This document shows, piece by piece, positions 18,145 through 27,601 of a stretch of DNA of 64,000 nt (positions are counted from its first letter, which is position 1; every line of letters begins with the position of its first letter). This DNA is from Streptomyces sp. SCL15-4 (lineage in GTDB: Bacteria; Actinomycetota; Actinomycetes; Streptomycetales; Streptomycetaceae). The notes under the pieces are model-generated. The model worked only from the letters and a program-made list of their open reading frames with translations. It searched no databases and was not told where the DNA came from. Made by a program: the position numbers and the translations under genes. The stretch covers positions 5,766,001 through 5,830,000 of the forward strand of contig NZ_JAOBTQ010000001.1 in the NCBI RefSeq assembly GCF_033366695.1, given 5' to 3'.

Positions 18145-18276
18145 CCGGTTCCCCCCTCCGTGCCGTGTTCCGCCCGGTCATGGCTGGTCCGAGGGTACGC
18201 GCACGAATGTGCCCGCGTCATGCGTTCCCCCGGCCGTCGTTCAACACGGAACGACCTATGAGCTTTGTCCAACCCA

Positions 18277-18343
18277 TTGACGCACACGCGTCGGGAATCT
18301 ACGGTCCCGTTCGAAGTTACGGGCAGCATTCGACATATCGAAC
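18277..18343 (+). promoter_or_regulatory. Promoter and IclR-type operator of the sugar importer operon
   Basis: -35 TTGACG (18277-18282), 17-bp spacer, -10 TACGGT (18300-18305). Directly downstream lie CGTTCGAA (18309-18316) and the palindrome ATTCGACATATCGAAC (18328-18343). The 18-bp stretch starting at -10 is shared with the arabinanase promoter at 28.8 kb. Operators just downstream of the start point fit repression by blocking RNA polymerase. Confidence 0.72.
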
Positions 18344-18356
18344 GTAGGGGCAAGGT

Positions 18357-19715
18357 ATGGGACAACCTGGCCTGAACCGCAGGCACTTCCTCGGGGCCGC
18401 GGGCGGCTTGGTGACGGCCGCGAGCCTCGGATTCGCGGCCCTCGGCAGCGGGGCGGACGCACTGGCCACCGGCGCCCGCACCCGGGTGCGCTACTGGAAC
18501 CTCTTCCAGGGCGGCGACGGCGCCAACCAGGTCGCCATGGTCGACGCGTTCCGCACGGCGCATCCGGGCATCGCGGTGAAGGACTCCACCCTCACCTGGG
18601 GCGGCCCCTACTACACCAAGCTCGCCATGGCCGCCGCCGGCAACCGCGCCCCCGACCTCGCCGTCATGCATCAGGGCCGCATCCCCGGCTTCGCCCCCGG
18701 ACGCCTGCTGGACCCCTGGGACACCGGGCTGCTGGCCAAGTACGGCGTGCGCGAGGCCGACTTCAACCCGGTGCTGTGGAAGCGCGGCATCGTCGACGGC
18801 AAGCTCTACGCCCTGCCCCTCGACATCCACGTCCAGCTCTGCTTCTACCGCAAGGACGTGTGCGGCAAGGCCGGACTGCTCGACTCCGCCGGCCGGCTCC
18901 CCGCGGCCACCTCCACCGACGACTGGTTCGCCCTCCTGAAGGAGGCCCGCAAGCAGCTGAAGAAGGGCCGGCAGACCCTCGGCCTGCACGCCAACGACCA
19001 GAACTTCTGCTGGTGGTTCTTCGTCGCCTTCTACCAGCAGCTCGGCGGCACCTACTTCGACGCCGCCCAGACCGGCCTGACCTTCGACACCGACAAGGCC
19101 ACCGAGGTCCTGGAGTTCTTCCGCAAGCACGTCACCGACGGCTACGTCACCCCGGGCGAGACCGACGCCGAGGCGTTCCTCGCCGGCTCCCCCTTCACCT
19201 GGGAGGGCAACTGGTCGGTGCCCTACTTCAACGACGAGAAGGTCGACTACGGCGCCCAGCCCCTCCCGCCGGTCTTCGGCACCCCGGCCACCCACGCCGA
19301 GTCCCACTCCTTCGTCCTGCCCCACCAGGCCGGCCGCGGCGGCGCCGCCGACGAGGGCGCGTACCGGCTCGCCGCCTACATGGTCACGCACGCCACCACC
19401 TGGGCCCACGGCGGTCACATCCCCGCCTACCTGCCCACCTTCGAGGACCCGGGCTACCGCGAACTCAACCCGCAGAGCGAGTACTCCCGGCCCGCCATGG
19501 ACCACCAGGCCAACGAGCCGCACATCTGGTTCGCGGGCTCCACCGGCATCCTCGCCCAGCGCCTCGGCCCGGTCATCGCCTCCTCCAACCTCGGCTCCAC
19601 CGCCCCCGACAAGGCGGCCCGCCGCATGAAGTCACTGCTGGAGCGGCTGCTCGCGGCGAAGAACCCGATGACCGGGCGCACCGCCGCCCAGGAGCTGAAG
19701 GGAGCCGCCGCATGA
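18357..19715 (+). CDS. Tat-exported ABC sugar substrate-binding protein
   Basis: 452 aa, family 1 solute-binding protein of CUT1 importers. The N-terminus GLNRRHFLGAAGGLVTAAS carries a twin-arginine signal. A mature part starting near TRVRYWNLFQGGDG has the WEGNWSVPYF and TVRYW-like features of oligosaccharide binders. No lipobox cysteine follows the signal, which is unusual for a Gram-positive binding protein and leaves its anchoring unclear. It is the first gene of an operon of five (binding protein, two permeases, GH43, GH51), with 4-bp overlaps into the permeases. Context indicates arabino-oligosaccharides as ligand. No ATPase is encoded; a shared MsiK-type ATPase elsewhere is typical in Streptomyces. 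Confidence 0.92.
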   Translation: MGQPGLNRRHFLGAAGGLVTAASLGFAALGSGADALATGARTRVRYWNLFQGGDGANQVAMVDAFRTAHPGIAVKDSTLTWGGPYYTKLAMAAAGNRAPDLAVMHQGRIPGFAPGRLLDPWDTGLLAKYGVREADFNPVLWKRGIVDGKLYALPLDIHVQLCFYRKDVCGKAGLLDSAGRLPAATSTDDWFALLKEARKQLKKGRQTLGLHANDQNFCWWFFVAFYQQLGGTYFDAAQTGLTFDTDKATEVLEFFRKHVTDGYVTPGETDAEAFLAGSPFTWEGNWSVPYFNDEKVDYGAQPLPPVFGTPATHAESHSFVLPHQAGRGGAADEGAYRLAAYMVTHATTWAHGGHIPAYLPTFEDPGYRELNPQSEYSRPAMDHQANEPHIWFAGSTGILAQRLGPVIASSNLGSTAPDKAARRMKSLLERLLAAKNPMTGRTAAQELKGAAA

Positions 19716-20659
19716 GCAGTACGACACTGGCCACGGCCGGCCGCACGGCCCGCCCCCGCGCCGCCGCCGGCACCGACTCCGCCCGGCTGCGCTGGTCCCG
19801 CCGCCTCCAGCACGGCGGCTGGTTCGTCGCCCCGTTCCTCGTCCTCTACGGCCTGTTCGTCATCCTGCCCGTCGTCCGCGGCCTGTACCTCAGCTTCACG
19901 GACGCCAACATCTCCGGCGACCACACCGGCTTCGTGGGCCTCGCCAACTACCGCGAGGCGCTGAAGGACCCGCTCGTCTGGGACTCCCTGTGGCACAGCA
20001 CGCAGTTCACGCTGTACGTCGTCCCGCTGATCGTCCTCGTGGCCCTGCTGATGGCCCTGATCGCGCACCACACCGTGCACTTCAAGTGGCTGTGGCGGCT
20101 GTGCTTCTTCGCGCCCTTCCTGCTGCCGTCGGCCGTCGTGGGCAACCTGTGGTGGTGGCTGTTCCAGCCCACCAACGGCATGGTCAACCACGTCCTCGGC
20201 CTGGACACGCCCTGGCTCACCCAGAAGTCCACGGCCATGCTCGCCGTCGTCGTCGCCACCCTGTGGTGGACGGTCGGCTTCTCCTTCCTCCTCTACCTGG
20301 CCGCCCTGCAGAACATCCCGCAGCACCTGTACGAGGCCGCCGAACTGGACGGCGCCAACGCCCTCCAGCGAATGCTGTACATCACCGTGCCCAACCTGCG
20401 CTCCATCACCGGCCTGGTCGTCGCCCTCCAGGTCCTCGCCTCGCTCCAGGTCTTCGACCAGGCCGTGGTCATGTACCAGTTCGGCCCGGGGCCGGAGGAA
20501 TCGACCCGCACCTTCGTCCAGTACACCCTCGAACAGGGCTTCACCACGTACCGCGTGGGCTACGCCTCGGCGATCTCCTTCGTCCTGTTCGTCATCATCG
20601 CGGCCGTGGCGCTCGCCCGGATGTGGCTGCTGAAGAGCCGCGAGGAGGCCACCCGATGA
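19712..20659 (+). CDS. ABC sugar transporter permease (CUT1, MalF-like)
   Basis: 315 aa with six membrane segments, from FVAPFLVLYGLFVILPVV at about residue 40 to ISFVLFVIIAAVALARMWLL near the end. The cytoplasmic EAA loop EAAELDGANALQRMLYITVP, which contacts the ATPase, is intact. It forms a heterodimeric channel with the next gene and takes sugar from the preceding binding protein. ATGA overlaps join it to both neighbours, so the three are co-translated. The basic N-terminal 30 residues are cytoplasmic. Confidence 0.95.
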   Translation: MSSTTLATAGRTARPRAAAGTDSARLRWSRRLQHGGWFVAPFLVLYGLFVILPVVRGLYLSFTDANISGDHTGFVGLANYREALKDPLVWDSLWHSTQFTLYVVPLIVLVALLMALIAHHTVHFKWLWRLCFFAPFLLPSAVVGNLWWWLFQPTNGMVNHVLGLDTPWLTQKSTAMLAVVVATLWWTVGFSFLLYLAALQNIPQHLYEAAELDGANALQRMLYITVPNLRSITGLVVALQVLASLQVFDQAVVMYQFGPGPEESTRTFVQYTLEQGFTTYRVGYASAISFVLFVIIAAVALARMWLLKSREEATR

Positions 20660-21495
20660 CCACCCGCTCCGCCCGCCGCTGGCCCCCCGCCCAGATCGCG
20701 CTGACGGCCCTCGCCGCCACCCTCTCCCTGATCTGGCTCGCCCCGCTGGCCTGGGCCCTGTCCACGTCCCTGAAGACCCCGACGGAATCGGTCACCTCAC
20801 CGCACTGGATACCCGACCACGTCACGCTGGACTCCTGGAAGAAGGTCCTCCAGGCGGGCAACATCCCGAACTGGTTCGTGAACTCCGTCGTCGTCTCCGT
20901 GTGCGTCACGGTGATCGTGCTGCTGGTCGCGTCCCTGGCCGGATACGGCTTCGCCCGCACCGAGTTCCGCGGCAAGAACGCCCTCATGGGCCTGACCATG
21001 GCCGGCCTGATGTTCTCCCCGGCGATCCTCGGCGTCCCGCTGTTCACCACGGTCCAGTCACTCGGCATGGTCGACACCTACTGGGGCATGATCCTGCCCC
21101 AGTGCGCCCCGGCCGCCATGGTCTACATCCTCTACAAGTTCTTCCAGGGCCTGCCCAGGGAGCTGGAGGAGGCCGCGTTCATCGACGGCGCCGGCCGCTG
21201 GCGGATCTTCTTCACCATCGTGCTGCCGCTGTCGAAGCCCTCGCTGTCCGCGGTCGGCATCTTCACCTTCATCGCGTCCTGGAACAACTTCCTGTGGCCG
21301 TACATGGTGACCAACAACCCCGACCTGATGACCATGCCCAACGGCATCGCCACCGTGCAGAACGCCTTCGGCATCGTCTGGCCCCAGCTGATGGCCGGCG
21401 GACTCGTCGCCGGACTGCCGCTGATCGTCGTCTTCGTCTTCTTCCAGAGCCAGATCGTGCGGGGCGTGGCCCACACCGGCCTGGCCGGCCAGTGA
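20656..21495 (+). CDS. ABC sugar transporter permease (CUT1, MalG-like)
   Basis: 279 aa, six membrane segments starting IALTALAATLSLIWLAPLAWAL. The EAA loop reads EEAAFIDGAGRWRIFFTIVLP. It is the second half of the importer channel. A 4-bp ATGA overlap joins it to the MalF-like permease. Its stop at 21493-21495 overlaps a possible GTG start of the arabinanase gene, keeping the operon continuous. As in many Streptomyces CUT1 systems no ATPase gene accompanies it. Confidence 0.95.
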   Translation: MTTRSARRWPPAQIALTALAATLSLIWLAPLAWALSTSLKTPTESVTSPHWIPDHVTLDSWKKVLQAGNIPNWFVNSVVVSVCVTVIVLLVASLAGYGFARTEFRGKNALMGLTMAGLMFSPAILGVPLFTTVQSLGMVDTYWGMILPQCAPAAMVYILYKFFQGLPRELEEAAFIDGAGRWRIFFTIVLPLSKPSLSAVGIFTFIASWNNFLWPYMVTNNPDLMTMPNGIATVQNAFGIVWPQLMAGGLVAGLPLIVVFVFFQSQIVRGVAHTGLAGQ

Positions 21496-21512
21496 CGCGA
21501 GGAGCCTTCGCC

Positions 21513-22475
21513 TTGAGATCCGGACCAGCCGCCGTCCTCGCCGCCGCCGCCCTCGCCCTGCTGCCCGCCACCGCCTCGGCACGGACGGCGTACCCCGACC
21601 CGCTGCCCCTCACCGGCCAGCAGATCATCCACGACCCCACCGTCCACCAGCTGCCGAACGGCCGGTACGTCGCCTACTCCACCGGCGGCATCCTCGGCGC
21701 CCGCCTCTCCACCGACCTGACCCACTGGACGGACGCGGGCAACGCCTTCACCACCCCGCCCGCCTGGTGGTACGACTACAACTCCACCGCCGACCCCTGG
21801 GCCCCGGACCTGACCTACCGCGACGGCCGCTACTGGCTCTACTACGCCGTCTCCTCCTGGGGCACCAACCGCTCCGCGATCGGCGTCGCCACCTCGCCCA
21901 CCGGCCTGCCCGGCACCTGGACCGACCACGGCCCGGCGTTCACCTCGGAGAAGACCGACACCTGGAACGCCATCGACCCCGCCGTGATCCGGGCCGGCGG
22001 ACGGCTCTGGCTGGCGTTCGGCTCGTACTGGTCGGGCATCCGCATGACCGAGCTGGACCCGGCGACCGGCAAGGCCCTTGCGGACGCACCGGTCCACCAC
22101 CTGGCGACCCGCCCGGACGCCCCGTACGCCGTGGAGGGCCCGTCGATCCTCCACCACGGCGGCTACTACTACCTCTTCGCCTCCTACGACGCGTGCTGCG
22201 CGGGCGTGAACTCGACGTACAAGATCCGCGTGGGCCGCTCGAAGTCGGTGACGGGCCCGTACACCGACAGCACCGGCACCCCGATGCTGAACGGCGGCGG
22301 CGACCTCCTCCTGTCCGGCCACGGCCGCTACGCCGGCCCGGGCGGGGAGTCGACGTTCCGCACCCGCGGCAAGACCTGGCTGGCCTACCACTACTACGAC
22401 GCGACGGACGGCGGCACCCCGAAGCTGGGCCTCAACCAGCTCCGGTGGCGCGCGGGCCGGCCCGTCGTCAAGTGA
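21513..22475 (+). CDS. Secreted GH43 arabinan endo-1,5-alpha-L-arabinosidase
   Basis: 320 aa glycoside hydrolase family 43. Signal peptide MRSGPAAVLAAAALALLP ending TASA. The general base is in IIHDPTV, the pKa-modulating Asp in NAIDPAV and the general acid Glu in AVEGPSIL. It cleaves internal alpha-1,5 links of arabinan outside the cell. The TTG at 21513 is favoured because GAGGAG lies 8 nt upstream and it gives a clean signal peptide. A GTG at 21492 overlapping the permease stop is the alternative. It shares most motifs (GYYYLFASYDACC, DGGTPKLGLN) with the second arabinanase at 28.8 kb, so the two are likely paralogues. Confidence 0.92.
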   Translation: MRSGPAAVLAAAALALLPATASARTAYPDPLPLTGQQIIHDPTVHQLPNGRYVAYSTGGILGARLSTDLTHWTDAGNAFTTPPAWWYDYNSTADPWAPDLTYRDGRYWLYYAVSSWGTNRSAIGVATSPTGLPGTWTDHGPAFTSEKTDTWNAIDPAVIRAGGRLWLAFGSYWSGIRMTELDPATGKALADAPVHHLATRPDAPYAVEGPSILHHGGYYYLFASYDACCAGVNSTYKIRVGRSKSVTGPYTDSTGTPMLNGGGDLLLSGHGRYAGPGGESTFRTRGKTWLAYHYYDATDGGTPKLGLNQLRWRAGRPVVK

Positions 22476-22489
22476 CACGGAAGGAACCC

Positions 22490-24010
22490 ATGAGCAAGAG
22501 CACCGCCCGCTTCACCCTCGATCCCGCCTTCACCGTCGGCGAGGTCGACCCCCGTCTGTTCGGCTCCTTCGTGGAACACCTCGGCCGCTGTGTCTACACC
22601 GGCATCTACGAGCCCGGCCACCCCGCGGCCGACGCCGAGGGCATCCGCACCGACGTGCTGGACCTGGTCCGCGAACTCGGCGTCACCGCGCTGCGCTACC
22701 CCGGCGGCAACTTCGTCTCCGGCTACAAGTGGGAGGACTCCGTCGGCCCGGTCCAGGACCGCCCCCGCCGGCTCGACCTGGCCTGGCACTCCACGGAGAC
22801 CAACCGCTTCGGCCTGTCCGAGTACATGGCGTTCCTGAAGAAGATCGGCCCGCAGGCGCAGCCCATGATGGCGGTGAACCTCGGCACCCGGGGCGTCGCC
22901 GAGGCCCTGGAACTCCAGGAGTACGCCAACCACCCCGCCGGCACCGCCCTGTCCGACCTGCGTGCCGCCCACGGCGACAAGGACCCCTTCGGCATCCGGC
23001 TGTGGTGCCTCGGCAACGAGATGGACGGCCCCTGGCAGACCGGCCACAAGACGGCCGAGGAGTACGGCAGGATCGCCGCCGAGACCGCCCGCGCCATGCG
23101 CCAGCAGGACCCCGGCGTGGAACTGGTCGCCTGCGGCTCCTCCAGCCAGGCCATGCCGACCTTCGCCGAGTGGGAGGCGACCGTCCTCGCGGAGACCTAC
23201 GACCTGGTCGACTACATCTCGCTGCACGCCTACTACGAGCCCGTCGACGGCGACGTGGACTCCTTCCTCGCCTCGGCCGTCGACATGGAGTCCTTCATCG
23301 AGAACGTGGTCGCCACGGCCGACCACGTCGGCGCCCGGCTGAAGTCCAAGAAGAAGATCAACCTCTCCTTCGACGAGTGGAACGTCTGGTACCTCTCCCG
23401 GTGGGAGGAGTACTCCCGGACCCGCGACCAGTCCGGCTGGCCCGAGGCGCCCCGCCTGCTGGAGGACAACTACAGCGTCACCGACGCCGTCGTCTTCGGC
23501 TCGCTGCTGATCGCCCTGCTCCGGCACGCCGACCGGGTCACCGTCGCCTGCCTGGCCCAGCTCGTCAACGTCATCGCGCCGATCATGACCGAGCCGGGCG
23601 GCCCGGCCTGGCGGCAGACGACGTTCTTTCCGTTCGCGCAGGCGTCCCGGTACGGCCGCGGCCGGGTGCTGGACGTGCGCGTGGACTCGCCGACGTACGC
23701 GACGGAGAAGTACGGCGAGACGGACCTGCTGCACGCCACCGCCGTCCGCGCGGACGACGGCACGGTCACCGTGTTCGCCGTCAACCGCGACCGCACCGCG
23801 CCGCTGCCGCTCGAAGTCGCCCTGAACGGACTGGAACTGACCACCGTCACCGAGCACACCGCCCTCGCCGACGCCGACCCCGACGCCCGCAACACCCTGA
23901 CCGACCCCGAACGCGTCACCCCGCACCCGGTCGAGGGCACCGCCCTGGTGGACGGCACCCTCACCGCCGTACTGGAGCCGCTGTCCTGGAACGTGATCAG
24001 GCTGGCGTGA
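22490..24010 (+). CDS. GH51 alpha-L-arabinofuranosidase
   Basis: 506 aa, no signal peptide, so intracellular. The (beta/alpha)8 domain carries the acid/base Glu in CLGNEMDGPW (about residue 174) and the nucleophile Glu in SFDEWNVWY (about 298). A C-terminal beta-sandwich closes the protein. It releases arabinose from imported arabino-oligosaccharides. The ATG at 22490 has GAAGGA 4-5 nt upstream, 14 bp after the arabinanase stop. It is the last gene of the importer operon. Its stop TGA directly abuts the stop of the convergent beta-galactosidase gene, with no intergenic base and no terminator. Confidence 0.95.
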   Translation: MSKSTARFTLDPAFTVGEVDPRLFGSFVEHLGRCVYTGIYEPGHPAADAEGIRTDVLDLVRELGVTALRYPGGNFVSGYKWEDSVGPVQDRPRRLDLAWHSTETNRFGLSEYMAFLKKIGPQAQPMMAVNLGTRGVAEALELQEYANHPAGTALSDLRAAHGDKDPFGIRLWCLGNEMDGPWQTGHKTAEEYGRIAAETARAMRQQDPGVELVACGSSSQAMPTFAEWEATVLAETYDLVDYISLHAYYEPVDGDVDSFLASAVDMESFIENVVATADHVGARLKSKKKINLSFDEWNVWYLSRWEEYSRTRDQSGWPEAPRLLEDNYSVTDAVVFGSLLIALLRHADRVTVACLAQLVNVIAPIMTEPGGPAWRQTTFFPFAQASRYGRGRVLDVRVDSPTYATEKYGETDLLHATAVRADDGTVTVFAVNRDRTAPLPLEVALNGLELTTVTEHTALADADPDARNTLTDPERVTPHPVEGTALVDGTLTAVLEPLSWNVIRLA

Positions 24011-26962
24011 TCACACCGGCCGGACCGGGATGCCGCCGGCCGCCTTGCCGAGCAGCGTCAGCCGTACCGACCCGGGGCCCGACAGCGTGGTGAACTCCGA
24101 CAGGACCGCCAGCGCCAGGGTGTTGGTGCCCCGGGTGCGCAGGATGCCGTTCGGCAGCACGAACGTGTGCTGCGGGCCGACGTTGTTGATGTACTGGCCG
24201 AGGTTCCAGCCGTTCAGGAAGATCTGCGCGCGGTAGGCCCGGTACGGGTCGTCGTCCAGGGTCAGGCCGATCGACGCGTCGACATCGGCCGGCACCGACA
24301 GCCGGAACGTGGTCCGGTACCAGGTGACGCCCTGGTACCGCTCCGCGCGCGGCAGGTCCGTCTTCTCCCAGTCCCGGTCCCGGAAGCCGGGCAGGTGCCA
24401 GCCGTGCCGCTCGCCGTACAGGCCGCCGTTGTTCAGCGGCCCGCGCACCGGGTCGGCCGGACCCTCGCCCTGGATGCGCCAGCGCACCCGCGGCGACGCG
24501 CCCTTGAAGGTGACCGCCGTCAGGCCGCGGGCCACCTTGTGCGTGTCGAGCGCCTTGCCGTCCTGGTCGTGCTGCATGCGCCGGACCAGCACGGACAGCA
24601 CGTGCCGGCCGGGTGAGCGCAGCCGCTCGCGCACCGGCAGGACGGCGGTGTCCGCCCAGCTGCCCTGCCGGACCGTGCTCTTGTCCGGCACGGGCATCCG
24701 GTGCGTGCCCAGCGGCTCGCCGTCCAGCCAGGCCATCAGCAGGCCCTGGGTGCCGGTGCTGTAGGCGAGCGCGACCTCCTCGACGCCGGAGCTGTCGTCG
24801 AACGTGCCCCGGTACCAGACGTCGCCGTAGTGGAAGCCGTAGTCGTCGGCGAACAGCACCGGCCGGCCCTCGGGGACGGCCGTGGTGGAGAACGAGGAGG
24901 TCTTGTCGGCCTTCTTCCACGACGAGTCGTCGAAGCCCGGGCCCGCCTCCGGGTTCTCCCGCCGCGTCCGCCAGCCGCCCAGCCGCGGCAGCCGCACCTC
25001 AGGGGCCCCCGGCAGCGGGCCGGTGGACATCAGGCTGCCCGACAGGGTCACCCGGGTGGGCACCCGGCGCCCGTTCCACACCACGGTGTCGATCCCGCGC
25101 GGCCCCCACACCTCCAGGCCCGCCGGCTCCTTCAGGTCACCGGTCAGGTGCACCCGCGAGCCGCGCAGCTCCGCGTGGCGCAGCAGCGCCGGGCCGTACA
25201 CCAGGAGAGTGCCGGACGGCGTGTCGTACGGGAAGAGGCGTACGGCGGTGGCGTCGTCGGCGAAGAGCAGCACCAGCGGCGTGTCGCTGCCGCCCTTGCG
25301 CACCAGCACCCGCGTCAGCCCGGCCTCGCCCAGGGGCGCGTTGACGTGCAGCTCGCCGCGGTCGTAGGCCCAGCCGCCCTCCGGGTCCAGCCGCTGGACC
25401 TGCGGTTCGTCGGGGGAGTCCAGCACCAGCTCGGCCATCTCGCCGCGGCGCCCGGTGAACACGGCGATGTCCTGCCGGCCCGCCGTCAGGCACAGCATGG
25501 GCGAGGCGGTGGAGTACTTCAGCTTCCGCCCGCCCAGCGCCAGCCCGGTGGTCAGCAGCTTGGCGTCCCGGCCGGGCACGGTGACGCGCAGCTTCCCGGC
25601 CTCGGTCGGCAGATCGGTGGTGACCGCCTCCGCGCCGTCGTTGCGCGCGACGTACACGTGCGTGCCGGTGTCCTGGTTGGCGAGGTGGTAGACCTTCAGC
25701 CCCTCGGCCGTCACGTCCGCCGCCCGGTCCAGCTTGGCGAAATCGGGCACGCGCTGGAGCAGATGCCCGAGCTGGTGCATCGGCGCGATCTTGCCGGTGA
25801 CGTTCCGGGCCTCGTCGATGGCGGCGCCGTAGTCGTAGGAGGTGTAGACGACCGGCGCGGGCAGCCAGCCCCACGAGGTCCCGCCGAACGTCATGTACAC
25901 GTTGTGCAGGGTGAGGCCGTTGGCCAGGTTGGTCAGGTAGAAGCGGCGCTCGTAGGCCGCGTCCCGGGTGCGCCGCGACTCGGCGTACCCCAGGCCGTCG
26001 AACTCCGCCCCGCCCCACGGGTCGAACCAGCCGCCGCCGAACTCGGGCACGAACCCGGGCGTGGCCGGCGAGGCGGTGGCACCGCCCTTCGGTCCGCCGG
26101 GCCCGTAGTGCCCCCAGTCCGGCGGGGTCTTGAAGGGCGAGGGATATCCGTCGAACCCGTACAGCCAGCCGCCCTTCTCCCCGCCGGTGTCGAAGGAGCC
26201 GGGGACCCAGTGGCCGTTCCTGCCCTTGTCGTTGTGGAACAGCGGGACGTCGATCCCGTCGGCCCGGACCTTCCGGTACAGGTGGGACATGTACGTCCGG
26301 CCGGTCGCGTCGGCGGGGTGGGCGTCGTACTCGTTCTCGATCTGGTACAGCAGGACCGTGCCGGCGCCCCGGGTGAACAGGTGCCTCCGGGCGATCCGGT
26401 TGACCTGGGTCAGCCACTCGTCGGCGTACGCCAGATACACCGGGTCGTCGGTGCGGGCCGTGCCCTCGGTCGCGGTCAGCCAGCCGGGGAAGCCGCCGCC
26501 GTCGACCTCGGCGTTGATGTACGGGCCCGGCCGCAGGATGACGTACAGCCCGGTTTCGGCCGCCGTGCGCAGGAACAGGTCGAGGTCCCGGACGCCGGAG
26601 AAGTCGTACCGGCCGGGCGCGGGGGAGTGGTAGTTCCAGGCGACGTAGACGCTGACCGCGTTGTAGCCGTGCGCCCGCATCTTCTGCAGGACGTCCCGCC
26701 ACAGGTCCGGGCTCGGCAGCCGGAAGGGGTGCAGCTCGCCCGACCACACCACGAGCCGCCGCCCGTCCACGAGCAGCGAGTAGCGGTCGTACCCGATGGT
26801 GTGCCGCACGCCGTCGGCGCGCGGCGGGGCCGGCGCGGGCCCGGTCGGCGCGCTGCCGCCCGCGTACGCCGAGGGCGCCCCGGGGCCGCCGCTGCCGCCC
26901 AGGGCCAGCCCGAGCGCGGCGGAGCCGGCCAGGGCACTGAAGGAACGTCTGCTGAGCGCCAA
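24011..26962 (-). CDS. Tat-exported GH35 beta-galactosidase
   Basis: 983 aa. The signal MALSRRSFSALAGSAALGLAL has a twin-arginine SRRSF motif. The GH35 barrel holds acid/base Glu in YQIENEYD (about residue 199) and the nucleophile Glu in FVPEFGGGWFDPWGG (about 298). Beta-sandwich and galactose-binding-like domains follow, ending with IFLNGWNLGQYINNVGPQ. It removes terminal beta-galactose from extracellular galactans or arabinogalactan. It is monocistronic, divergent from the Rrf2 gene and convergent with the GH51 gene. No TTCG-N6-CGAA operator is visible in the 75-bp upstream gap, so regulation may differ from the arabinanases. Confidence 0.95.
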   Translation of the reverse strand: MALSRRSFSALAGSAALGLALGGSGGPGAPSAYAGGSAPTGPAPAPPRADGVRHTIGYDRYSLLVDGRRLVVWSGELHPFRLPSPDLWRDVLQKMRAHGYNAVSVYVAWNYHSPAPGRYDFSGVRDLDLFLRTAAETGLYVILRPGPYINAEVDGGGFPGWLTATEGTARTDDPVYLAYADEWLTQVNRIARRHLFTRGAGTVLLYQIENEYDAHPADATGRTYMSHLYRKVRADGIDVPLFHNDKGRNGHWVPGSFDTGGEKGGWLYGFDGYPSPFKTPPDWGHYGPGGPKGGATASPATPGFVPEFGGGWFDPWGGAEFDGLGYAESRRTRDAAYERRFYLTNLANGLTLHNVYMTFGGTSWGWLPAPVVYTSYDYGAAIDEARNVTGKIAPMHQLGHLLQRVPDFAKLDRAADVTAEGLKVYHLANQDTGTHVYVARNDGAEAVTTDLPTEAGKLRVTVPGRDAKLLTTGLALGGRKLKYSTASPMLCLTAGRQDIAVFTGRRGEMAELVLDSPDEPQVQRLDPEGGWAYDRGELHVNAPLGEAGLTRVLVRKGGSDTPLVLLFADDATAVRLFPYDTPSGTLLVYGPALLRHAELRGSRVHLTGDLKEPAGLEVWGPRGIDTVVWNGRRVPTRVTLSGSLMSTGPLPGAPEVRLPRLGGWRTRRENPEAGPGFDDSSWKKADKTSSFSTTAVPEGRPVLFADDYGFHYGDVWYRGTFDDSSGVEEVALAYSTGTQGLLMAWLDGEPLGTHRMPVPDKSTVRQGSWADTAVLPVRERLRSPGRHVLSVLVRRMQHDQDGKALDTHKVARGLTAVTFKGASPRVRWRIQGEGPADPVRGPLNNGGLYGERHGWHLPGFRDRDWEKTDLPRAERYQGVTWYRTTFRLSVPADVDASIGLTLDDDPYRAYRAQIFLNGWNLGQYINNVGPQHTFVLPNGILRTRGTNTLALAVLSEFTTLSGPGSVRLTLLGKAAGGIPVRPV

Positions 26963-27037
26963 GGTGGATCCTCCCGGGCGGTCCTAGGGGGCGCGGGTCC
27001 GGCCATTCTCCATGGCGGGACGCCCCACAATGGATCC

Positions 27038-27496
27038 ATGAGGATCTCGGCGCGGGCGGATTACGCGGTACGGGCGGTACTGGAGCTGGCCGTACGGCAG
27101 GGTAACGGCCCGGTGAAGGCGGAGGAAATCGCCGCCGTGCAGGACATCCCGCACAAGTTCCTGGAGGGCATCCTGGGCGATCTCAGGCGGGCCGGGATCG
27201 TGGACAGCCGGCGTGGCGGGGGCGGCGGTTACCGGCTGGCGCGGGCGGCGGCCTCGCTCACCGTGGCCGACGTCATCCGGGCGGTGGACGGCCCGATCGT
27301 GTCGGTACGCGGCGAACGCCCGACGCATCTCGCCTACACGGGCACGGCCCGGCCGCTGCTGCCGCTGTGGATCGCCCTGCGCGCGAACGTCCGCCGCATC
27401 CTGGAGGGCGTCACCGTGGCCGACCTCGCGGCGGACGCGCTGCCGGAGCCGGTCCGGGCGCTGGCGGCGGAACCGGCGGCGTGGGAGAACCCGTGA
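27038..27496 (+). CDS. Rrf2 family transcriptional regulator
   Basis: 152 aa. It has the Rrf2 winged-helix signature MRISARADYAVRAVLELA, IPHKFLEGILGDLRRAGIV and RGGGGGYRLARAA at residues 1-75. There is no cysteine in the protein, so it cannot hold the Fe-S cluster of IscR/NsrR and must sense by another means or act constitutively. No clear ribosome site precedes the ATG at 27038. It is divergent from the beta-galactosidase gene, which may be one target, but no dyad is evident in the 75-bp gap. Confidence 0.92.
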   Translation: MRISARADYAVRAVLELAVRQGNGPVKAEEIAAVQDIPHKFLEGILGDLRRAGIVDSRRGGGGGYRLARAAASLTVADVIRAVDGPIVSVRGERPTHLAYTGTARPLLPLWIALRANVRRILEGVTVADLAADALPEPVRALAAEPAAWENP

Positions 27497-27601
27497 GGGA
27501 ACACGCCGGGCAGGCGCCGTGTCGTCCCCGGGGCTGCGGGCGCTCGGCCGACCGGGGGACCGGCGCGTTGCCCGCGCGGGGCGCCGGTCGTTAGGGCGGA
27601 C

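Noticed and set aside
17486..18181. Fusion of the membrane protein with an upstream Arg/Pro-rich region
   Set aside because: That region is a shifted frame of the metallopeptidase gene; the GTG at 17485 with the GTGA overlap is the real start.
24701..27496. 931-codon plus-strand frame ending in the Rrf2 protein
   Set aside because: Only the last 152 codons match a family; the upstream part is antisense to the GH35 gene.
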